Below, piece after piece: positions 56,022-64,000 of a DNA stretch of 64,000 nt. A program made the translations under genes and the position numbers. The stretch's first letter is position 1. Each line of letters starts with the position of its first letter. The DNA comes from Pleurotus ostreatus/Saccharomyces cerevisiae fusant (Eukaryota > Opisthokonta). The stretch is taken from contig JAMQCK010000007.1 of assembly GCA_024196135.1 (NCBI GenBank), positions 237,862 through 301,861 of the forward strand, written 5' to 3'. The notes beneath the pieces were generated by a model. That model was not told the DNA's origin and did no database searches. It saw nothing but the letters and a program-made list of their open reading frames with translations.

Positions 56022-58994
56022 ATGGTCTCGCTTAGCTTTTCCTCCGCCAAGAGCTCCAAGTCCAATCTCAGTTCCGCGTCTCAAACCAGCCTCAACCACG
56101 TCCCGCAATCGCCTTTATCATCGTCTTCAAGCCTCGCGTCATCGTCCAAGCTATCGCTCGACCAGGCGGATGAGGGTGAGCGGCACCCGCGATGCAACGT
56201 GCGCCGATAGCTCATCGCGGGATCTTGCAGAGAACGTCACCATAACTGCCGGGCCGCCGCTGTCGAAGAAGATGGAGGGAAAGCAGAGAAGCCAAGAGTG
56301 CGTTCGCCACTTCCATAGTATAGTCCGCCCCTGACTCTCGCCCCACAGTGACAATGAGCTCCGAACTCTTGCCATATCCACGAATATGACGGAAATGTCG
56401 TACTCCATATCCGACATTCAGACGAGAATCTTTGGTGCGTGGCGGTGCGTCTCGATAGCGCACACCCTCTCACATGCGCTCCAGAAATCCAGGAGCTGCG
56501 CCACAAGTCACAGTCCTCGGGAGATACAGCAGGAACGACGAGCGTCATCGACCAGTCTCTCATGAGCCTCGATGAGCGTCTGGAAGCACTCGCCCAGGGC
56601 ATGAAGGCCATCAACGAATCCGTGGAACCTCTCACACACCTCACCCCCACGGCCGACCAAGATGGCGAGAACAGCGAGTTGGCGGCGCTGTTGCGCAAGC
56701 ACGCCGCCCTCGTGGCTGACTGGGAGGCCGTTCAGGACGAGAGCGAAGTGTTGAGGGAGGAGCTCAAGGAGGACAAGTGGCTTACCGTCTTCCGGACTGT
56801 CACCGATCAGGCGGACGGTATGATGTCGAGTCTGGAGAAGGCCGTCAATCGATGTCAGGTATGTGGTATGACGTGAGGCGTGCTCTGGTGGCGTGGCATG
56901 AAGCGTGCTCTCTGGCGTAGCGTGAGGAGTGCTCTTTGGCTGATGCTGTGCAGGAATTCATTTGGCAAGTGCACAAATACGGAATCGACGATCCGTTGTC
57001 GCGGTCAACAGTCTCCCTTGACGCGAGTGTTCGGAGTGACAAGGCGCCGGTTATCAACATGGATGTCTTCACTCAACTACAAGAATCCTTTGAGGCGAAG
57101 AAGAAGTGCGTGTACTATTCTGCGTGATTGTCGACTTCCTGATGATGTATCGTATCTGCAGGCACTACATGCCGGCGACGTCCAAAGTCCTATCGATCAT
57201 CGACAAGGGCGTACGCGACCGCGTCACGAAGAACGGCGAGACGCTGCGACGACACGCAGAGTCCGCACAACGATGGAAGAACTTGCGCGAACGCATCCAA
57301 AGAACGGACTCCGAGATGGAGGCCGTGCGCAAGATCCTCACGGGCGAAGGAACCGAAAGCGAAGGCGGCTCGAGCGCATCGGGCGCGTCGCGGAACGGAT
57401 ACCTTGGGACGCCTCCCAGTCGCAGCAAGGCTCCCATATCCCGGTCCATCTCCCCGCTGCGCAAGTTCGCGAAGAAGATCACGGGCTCGCAGCGCTCACC
57501 CAATACCCCCGTCACGCCGCTGAACATCAAGAGTACGCGCGTGCCGTCCTCAGAGCCGATGAGCAAGCGCAAGTCTCTGTTCAATGCACTGCGGCCTAGC
57601 CAGCCAACTACGCCCGTCACCCCTGACCGGCCGGGGCACAAGCATACGCAGAGCCTGACGCCAGAGTCCTCGCCTAATCGCCATGCGAGGGATCTCTCGG
57701 CCAGAGACATCACTACCGTCAAGGCTCGGCAGACCCCGCAGAAGGAGAAGGGCCCCGCGAAGATACCATGGAATAGCTCAACGAAGGTCGAAACCCCGTC
57801 GTCTACAATCAAGCAATCTCCGGCGAGGAGAACACCTTCGGCGGCGGGCTACTATGCAGATATCCCGATACCCCCCATCCCTCCCATTGGGCCCGGTACA
57901 CCGTACAGACGAAGTTTGTCGCGGACTTCGATGGCGTCGTCGAGGCCGTGGTCCCCTCTTACTTCCTCTACGACGACGCAGTCGTCGAACCCCCAGAGTC
58001 CGGGTAAATCGCATGTGTTCAGGCCTCCTTCGAGGGCGAAGACGCCCAGTCAGACGCCTTCGCGGATTACGACGCAGACACCGCGACCAAGGCCGAAGAC
58101 GCCGAGTCAGATACCGAAGCCCGCTGCGAACCGTTCGCCGGGTGGCACGTCTGACTGGGGTGACGATGATTATGTGTCGCTGAAGAACCGTTCGTACTCC
58201 CCGGCGTTTTCTATGTCCGCGACCAGTGGCGTCTCTGCCGGTGGTCTATCTTCGTACCCCCCGCGGCCCCCCAGTCGCTCTATGATCCCCATTCCGAGCG
58301 TGCAGCTCTCCACACCCTCCCGACCGGGGTCTGCTATGTCGCGCCCGGGTACTTCGATGTCTGCATACGGCGACAGCCCAAGTGGCGGTTCGACCTTCCG
58401 CGCGTCTGCCATGCGCGCGCAGACCCCGGAGAACCTCTTGCGCTCGCGCGCGCAGCAGGTGCCCGTGTACCAGGGTTCTGTCCGCGCGGGCCGCCCCTCG
58501 CTAGGCAACCTCCCGCCGTCCAGCTTTCGACGGGACGCGTCAACAGCCCGCGCACCCTCGCGCCCGGGCTCGCGGCAGGGCGCCAACACACCTGGCGCGG
58601 ACCAGCTGCCGATGCACGAGTACGTGCCAACGAGCACGAAGGACCCGCTGGACCTCGAGGTCGCGAACATCGTGAACTCAATCGCGCACGGGCTGCTGGT
58701 GGAGCGCGTGGACCCTCCGCTGAAGAAGGCGCCGAAGGAGGGCGAGGAGATCAAGGCGCAGTACGCGTTCTCGAATGCGCTTGGGCGGAAGGTCGTGACG
58801 TGCCGCCTGACGACGCTGGTGAGGCCAGGGAAGGTATCGGGCCCGACGACGACGAAGAAGGTGATGGTACGTGTAGGGGGAGGTGAGTCGTTTGCTTGGT
58901 GTTGCTATGAGTAGAAGGGGTACTGATCTGGGTTGCGCTTGTAGGCTGGCAGGATCTGAATCTGTACATGTTGAATCGCCAGGCGGGCATGTAA
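56022..58994 (+). CDS. Kar9-like spindle-positioning protein with C-terminal GAR (GAS2) domain, 867 residues
   Basis: Seven exons: 56022-56175, 56231-56297, 56349-56434, 56485-56858, 56954-57105, 57162-58882 and 58945-58994. The N-terminal helical region (about 50-410) holds SLDERLEALAQGMKAINESV, DQADGMMSSLEKAVNRCQ and HYMPATSKVLSIIDKGVRDR, consistent with the Kar9/karyogamy family. A long Ser/Pro/Arg-rich disordered segment (about 420-760) contains many S/T-P sites and several RPPSR/RPGS and SRxxSP repeats, and may bind microtubules or EB1. The last 90 residues form a GAR domain (NSIAHGLLVERVDPPLKKAP, ALGRKVVTCRLTTLV, GGGWQDLNLYMLNRQAGM) that binds microtubules. The final two exons split the GAR domain. 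Expected role: nuclear migration or spindle orientation. Confidence 0.8.
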
Positions 58995-59657
58995 GCGCGT
59001 TCACCCCTATTGCCAAGGGAGCTTTACGTGGGGTGCTGCGTCGTGGAGGGCCCCCTCGTGCGCGAACGACTCGCCATACGCGGACTACTCGCTGTGTTTG
59101 GACTACTATAATACGTACGATGGCGCTCGCGCCGAGGAGGCCCTGCGTATCGCTTGCGAAGGAAGAGGAGACCTTGGGGAAGATTGGACTATCCCTGCCC
59201 ACGACGATCGCCTTTCTCCATGCGAAGCGTCGTCCGTCTTGGGAAGTTTACTCGACCCTCTCAGTTGTATTTTGCACCCCATGTCCGCTCATTGTCGTGC
59301 TTTCGTACGTATGGACCCCCTTCATCATGGATACAGTACTATGCAGTAATCTAGGCAGTCTGTTCGTCTTGATCGATTATCATCGGGTCAGTGGGTCGGT
59401 GTATATAGGGTCGATCCGAGTGCGAGGGAGCGCGTCGGGTTCCGGTGAGTGTTCGAGAGGTGCGGAGTCGATATTCACTTGGTTCCGGTTTGAACAAGAG
59501 TGGGGGACTTGAGCGTCGAGGCCTGCTCGGCGGTGTGCGAGACCGAGAGAGGCGATTCGAAACGGTAGCCGAGGCCGGCCCAATTTGGGGCCCCGCCCTC
59601 TGCGCCTGCCCGCCCGTAACTTTCCGTCAATTGTGCAGGGCCCCGCGCCCCGAGACG

Positions 59658-59665
59658 TATATAAG
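59658..59665 (+). promoter_or_regulatory. TATA box (TATATAAG) of the TRAPPC12-like gene
   Basis: TATATAAG lies 187 bp before the start codon, implying a leader of roughly 150 nt. Confidence 0.5.
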
Positions 59666-59732
59666 AGGCGCATAATGAAGCGGGGAGGGTAGCAACACCC
59701 GTTGACTTCTCGTTCGTTCATTCAACACATCT

Positions 59733-59830
59733 ACGCTTCGCGAAGGAAGCGCGTCTATATTTGCGAAGCTATCTATCTGCCTTCTGCGAAGCCATCTACC
59801 TTCCCGCGAAGCATCTACAATCACATTCAC
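59733..59830 (+). repeat. Imperfect tandem repeat in the 5' leader (GCGAAGC.ATCTA core)
   Basis: Four diverged units of about 25 bp, each centred on GCGAAG followed by C/T-rich ATCTA sequence, lie between the TATA box and the ATG at 59845. Confidence 0.55.
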
Positions 59831-59844
59831 ATCTACTATCTACT

Positions 59845-62800
59845 ATGTCTGCGATCTCGTCCACCGTCTCGCCGCCGACCTCGCCGAAGAGGAGCCCGGG
59901 GCGGCTGCACCTGCGTGCGCCGCTGCAGAAGCTGGCGCGGCGGGTCTCACACCTGGATTTCCACCGGCACAGGAGGGAGGAGTCCGAGGAGCAGCAGCCG
60001 GAGCACAAGCGATCGGCGTCGGCGTCGTATATCGAGCCCGTTTCGCCAGCGCCTGTGGCGGTCGCGCCGAGCTTGAAGGTGTCGGAGGAGCGGAGGAGTT
60101 TGGAGTCGGAGAGCAGCAGTAGCGGTGGCGAGGACAAGGTGTCCGCGCCGGTGCCTGTGCTCGTCCCGGAGGAGGAAGAAGAGGATGAGGCAAAGTTGCG
60201 GCCAGTGCTGCACGAGTTTGAGTATGGCGAGGAAGGTGCGTGTTCTGATTGTTTGCAGGCGACCGGATGGATATTGACGCCGCTTACAGCTTCGACACGA
60301 ACGATTCCTGATTACAACTCAAGTCGTTACGAGCAGCAGCACGACGCTCCTCCGGTGGAGGAGTATGACGAGGAGGATGGGAAGGAGGAGCTGGAAGAAT
60401 TGGTGCCGGATGTCGTGGAGGAGAGCCCCCACCCGGAGGCGATCGAGCTGGCCGAGGAGCACGTCGAGGCGATGGCGGAAGAGACTGCCACGACCGCACC
60501 GATCCCCGCAATCCTCACAGAAGTGGAAGGTGTGAGCACAATACCAGAACCAGTTCTCCAGAGCGTCGAGTGTGCTGAGGAAGGTGCGTTTTATGTTGTT
60601 TTTCGATCGACAAAGGACTGACATTGTTTCCAGCGTCGGCGCAAACAGTCTCGATTGGCGAGTCAAGTTGCGACGAGCCTAAGCCTGACTCTCCCCCGAT
60701 AGAGGAGCATAGCGGAGATGAGAAGGAAGGGGCGGTCGAACTTGGTCAGGAGGTCCTTCAGGAGGAAGTCCAGGAAGAGCCGATCGAGGAAGTCGAGGTG
60801 CACGCCGAGGAGACTTTAGTGGGGGTGGTCGAGGAGAAGCCAAAGGGGGATTTGGGAGCTGCGGAGAAGGATGAGGAGGAGAAAGTGGTCGGCAACGACC
60901 AGGAGGAGGAGCAACTCGTTGCGGACGAGTCCGCGCAGGTGTCGGCTGATCCGGCCCGAGTCGAAGAGCACGAGGAGATGCCGAATACAGCAGGTGCGCG
61001 CATCGTCTGCGTCTTGCTTCCTCCGCTCATCTCAGCTTCAGCTCTCATCTCTTCCCCTTGGCCGGTTCCTCCGCAAGAGCCTCTGGCGACATCAGAGCAG
61101 CCTCTTGCCCTCGAAGATACTGTCTGCGACGTCGAACTCCCAGCAGTAGCAGAAGAGATATCGCACGCACCTGAGGTCGATCTCGAGGAGGAAGCACGCG
61201 AACAGCCGGCAGAAGACGCGACCACAGCCCTTGAAGAACCACTAGAACCCACCCCCGTCATGGAAGCGAAGACTCCATCCCCCGTTCCTGACGCACCTGT
61301 CGTCGAGCCAGAAGTTCCCGATCCCTTCATCGTCGACGACCCCGAGGAGCCTACGGACGAGCCTGAGCAACAGGCCACGCCCTTAGCCGCCGACGACGTT
61401 CCTCTCTCCGAGGCCGCGCCGCCCGCCGACGCTCCGCAGCCGCCATCGTCCTCCGAAAGCGATCAGGATGAAGAGGAGGCGCCGGACCTTTACCTCCCGG
61501 AGCTCGTCCTGCCGACGATGTTCCTCCCGATCCCCAACGTGCGCGACCTCCTGCCCTCTGTTGACCTCGCTTCCTGGTATTCATCCGCACGCATGTACAT
61601 TACTACGGACAGGCAGACCCACTGACCACGCTCCTGAACAAATATATTTATCCGCCCGACAAACGTCCTGTGCGCGACCTGTCTGGCGACTGGCATAAAG
61701 CGGACTTCCACACCCTTGTTGTGAGTGTGATAGTGCGTGAGAAAGGAGTGAGCGAATTGAGACAACGCGTTAGATGACGAACAGCTGGCGCGCACTGGCG
61801 AGGATGGCCCGCGATCGCCTCGTCGCCGCCGACCCCGAGGACCTGACCCTCGTTCTGGGCGTAAGTCGTGTGCGTGTTGCCCTCGCGTACTGGCCTGACG
61901 CGCGCACTAGCTCTGGTACCTTCGCCTTTCAGCACTCGCGCGCCTGCGCCTGTTCAACCAGACCGCGGCCGAATGCACCAACCTCTTCAATGTTCTTGAC
62001 GCCGTCGACCCGCCCTCCGCCCGCGCCTGGCTCATGGACCGCATCCTCCCCTTCGAGCTCGAAGTCATGCGCGCGCGCCTCCGCTACTGGGCCGGCGACC
62101 CCATGGGCTACACCGACGCCCTCGCCGGCCTGCTCACTAAGTGCAAGATCAAGGCGCGGCTGACCTCACGCCGCGACGAGGCCTCGATCGAGATGTGGAA
62201 GGAGCGCGGCGCGCGCATCGCGCTGATCCTGGCGTCGCAGATGGTCGAGACGAAGGACTTCACGGCGGCGACGCGATTGTTGGAGCCGTTGGCGAAGTCG
62301 GCGCCCCTGAGATCGGCGGTTGGGAGGATTTATCTGCAGGCGGGGGATCTGGCGGCTGCGGAGAGGCATTTCAGGGCTGTCGCGGAGGATGAGGAGGCGG
62401 ACGAGGCGCAGAAGGAGACGAATGAGGCGGTGATGGCAGCAGCGAAGGGGGAGTGGGCGAAGGCGGATGAGGTGCTGAGGGGCCTGCTCGAGAGGGAGCA
62501 GGACAACTACAGCGTGCGTCTCTTGAACTTGATGAGGGAGTCAACGATGCTAACGCAAGTATAGGCTATCAACAATCTCGCGGTCGCCATGCTTGCGCAG
62601 GGCAAACTGAAAGATGTACGTCTGTGCCTTCTGTTCCTTTGTTCCTGGCGTAATCAAGCTTTCCAGGCTATCGCCGTATTGGAGAAAGCTCTGCATGCCG
62701 CGCCTGCCACGATCGCGGTAGCGGAGCCATTCTTGTTCAACCTTTGTAAGGGATCTTCGTTCTCGATGACGCCGAGAGAGCTAATTGTCGACGTCTTCAG

Positions 62801-62922
62801 CAACCCTCTACGAGCTTCGCTCGGCTAGCGCAGTCAACAATAAGCGCGAGCTGCTCATAACGGTAGCGCGCTTCAGTGGAGATGGCTTGCGTACGACCTG
62901 TCTGAAGATGCCTACGTCGTAG
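59845..62922 (+). CDS. TRAPPC12: TRAPPC12-like protein: acidic N-terminus plus TPR domain, 851 residues
   Basis: Ten exons: 59845-60235, 60290-60583, 60634-60993, 61078-61538, 61613-61720, 61774-61860, 61911-62513, 62565-62615, 62667-62745 and 62801-62922. The N-terminal 500 residues are low-complexity Glu/Pro/Val/Ala with no fold visible. Conserved sequence begins at LVLPTMFLPIPNADPLTTLL and continues KRPVRDLSGDWHKADFHTLV, MTNSWRALARMARDRLVA and FNQTAAECTNLFNVLD, followed by TPR helices (AAERHFRAVAEDEEADEAQK, INNLAVAMLAQGKLKDAIAV). This matches TRAPPC12 of the TRAPPIII tethering complex in ER-Golgi and autophagy traffic. The N-terminal exons could be mistaken for a separate gene because the frame stays open past exon 4 into its intron; the conserved junction links them. 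Confidence 0.8.
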
Positions 62923-63362
62923 GATACCGAAGCAGCTGTAACCCGGGCTTGGTGGTAGTATCGGGTGCTGTCTACTTTACGTGCGATTTTTCGACTGGAT
63001 AGAGTGCCTTTATTATGTGCTATGACGCTCAGCGGCGATCACGGTCAAAGTCACGCTCACTACATTCACTTCTGCAAGCCTCGTCTCCGGCTCGTATCTT
63101 GCTCGTTGTGCTCTCTTCTTTCACCTTAATCTGCTTTTTGAGCGAGCTATTCTGGCAGTTTTGTCTCCTTACTATAGGGCCCCTCCCAACCATGAATCGA
63201 ACAGATGGACGCAGGGCCTTTCATCGTGTCGGAAAACACGACATCGACAACGGCGCCGCTCACGGCTAGCCTGGACCCCAGGCCCAAACCGCGACGTCAA
63301 AGTTCCTACGGGAAGAGCAAGACGTCACGGAGGGCCTGGTAAACTTCCCGAGGTTTACTTAG

Positions 63363-63910
63363 GAGGGTAGCTTATGATCGAAAACCTTGTTTTCACGTGG
63401 AAAAAGTTCCCTAATGGAGATTGTGACTTTGTGGCGCTATGAGCAGACCGAGGCCGCCTTGTCTATACGACTCCCATTGACTTCCTTCCACGCTCGTGCT
63501 TATTCGAACGAACGACTCCCGGAATCGCTGACACGCTCTCAGAGACCTGTTTATGAGCCAGGACATCGCGCTATATGTGCTAGAACCACGAGGCAGCTTC
63601 GGTATCGTCTCGCGTCAAAAGCCGCCTGCTTGAGTGCAGCCGTTTCGCCGCCAGACACGCGTCCAGATGCATTTTGAGTATACCTACACCTATGAATGCC
63701 CTAAATCACCCGTACCTGTAACTACTGGCTTCCTTCATGCTATCTGGTGCTCAGCTCGCACAGCAGGCAGGGCGTCCGCGCTCTGAGGAAGCCCTCGACG
63801 CCGATAGTCGCCAACTGGGCAGCGCTGAGCACTTAACGCCACATATTCACATCCCCATTAGGGAACTGTTCTGCACGTGGAATCAAGGTTTTCGATCATA
63901 AGCTACCCTC
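63363..63910. mobile_element. 548-bp inverted-repeat element, non-autonomous
   Basis: Terminal inverted repeats of about 56 bp start GAGGGTAGCTTATGATCGAA at 63363 and end with the complement at 63910. The outer 26-27 bases match perfectly. The inner part, including CACGTGGA and GTTCCCTAATGG, matches with a few changes. The interior has no transposase. I could not find a target-site duplication, so the exact ends or the class are uncertain. Confidence 0.7.
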
Positions 63911-63924
63911 ACGCCAAACGGATG

Positions 63925-64000
63925 CGGGATTTTACCGGTCCCTCCATGACGTCTAGGTTTACCGCTGTTCGTCTTTGGAGGGAACGGGATTCCGGTCTAG
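63925..64000. repeat. Fold-back repeat related to 24.6 kb, cut by the window end
   Basis: The sequence GGGATTTTACCGGTCCCTCC on the left and GGAGGGAACGGGATTCCGGTCTAG on the right are partial inverted copies of each other. They share the outer ATTTTACCGGTCCCTCC and CCGGTCTA blocks with the repeat at 24602-24656. Confidence 0.55.

Larger units (their letters stand above)
58995..59844. other. Gap upstream of the TRAPPC12-like gene
   Basis: It holds the 3' flank of the Kar9-like gene, then a promoter with a TATA box at 59658 and a repeat-rich 5' leader. No other gene is seen. Confidence 0.5.
62923..64000. other. Right-end intergenic region with repeats
   Basis: No gene can be supported. It contains an inverted-repeat element (63363-63910) and part of a fold-back reaching the window edge. 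Confidence 0.5.

Noticed and set aside
61079..61625. Separate acidic protein ending at the stop after exon 4
   Set aside because: The stop lies in a GT-AG intron; splicing gives the conserved FLPIPNADPLTTLL junction of TRAPPC12, so one gene is preferred.
1..64000. CRISPR arrays, operons, ribosome-binding sites, tRNA/rRNA genes
   Set aside because: The window is eukaryotic nuclear DNA; no such structures were seen.

Overview
The window is a gene-dense stretch of a filamentous basidiomycete genome, most likely an Agaricomycete and possibly Polyporales-like. Nearly every gene is split by GT-AG introns of about 45-60 nt. Exon GC is high, gaps between genes are a few hundred bases to 2 kb, and products such as Clr2-like silencing factors, tandem BTB proteins and a hybrid histidine kinase with a multi-span sensor are typical of that group. 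The organism call is an inference. Exon models were built by hand from splice signals, reading phase and family motifs. For the intact genes the summed exon lengths are divisible by three, and the two BTB paralogues support each other exon by exon.

Layout. 1-3.5 kb: a carbamoyl-phosphate synthase (URA2-type) fragment joined to a decayed myosin II fragment. 4.4-6.6 kb: two unassigned genes, one a 108-residue protein. 6.8-9.8 kb: a 5'-truncated LINE on the minus strand, interrupted by a 782-bp terminal-inverted-repeat element with a TA duplication. 10.3-15.1 kb: a Bye1-type transcription factor (PHD-TFIIS-SPOC) and the kinetochore protein Spc25. 15.4-17.8 kb: a Clr2-like silencing protein. 18.6-21.1 kb: a Zrc1/Cot1-type zinc transporter built from 14 exons, four of them 25 nt or shorter. 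A 649-bp element with an 8-bp target duplication (hAT signature) lies about 100 bp upstream of it. 22.8-24.0 kb: a small secreted protein. 25.4-29.7 kb: a membrane hybrid histidine kinase. 31.9-33.4 kb: an HMG-box protein. 34.3-37.0 kb: sorting nexin Mvp1, divergent from a second Clr2-like gene at 37.3-39.5 kb. 39.7-41.8 kb: two tandem BTB genes. 42.0-43.0 kb: a DUF1295/isoprenylcysteine-methyltransferase-like membrane protein.

43.6-51.9 kb is the most unusual part. Two long, largely helical proteins each carry one Gly/Ala-rich hydrophobic hairpin between helical arms, an organisation like alpha-pore-forming proteins of the ClyA/HBL/YaxAB type. They flank a small coiled-coil protein with one membrane span. 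The fold assignment is an inference. 53.3-54.7 kb: a secreted GH18 chitinase-like enzyme. 56.0-59.0 kb: a Kar9-like protein with a C-terminal GAR (GAS2) domain. 59.8-62.9 kb: a TRAPPC12-like TPR protein with a long acidic N-terminus. The right end holds another inverted-repeat element and a fold-back related to one at 24.6 kb.

Functional themes are chromatin and transcription (two Clr2-like proteins, Bye1, HMG), chromosome and microtubule attachment (Spc25, Kar9/GAR), membrane traffic (Mvp1, TRAPPC12), and interaction with the environment (histidine kinase, chitinase, secreted protein, possible pore-formers). I see no tRNA or rRNA gene.
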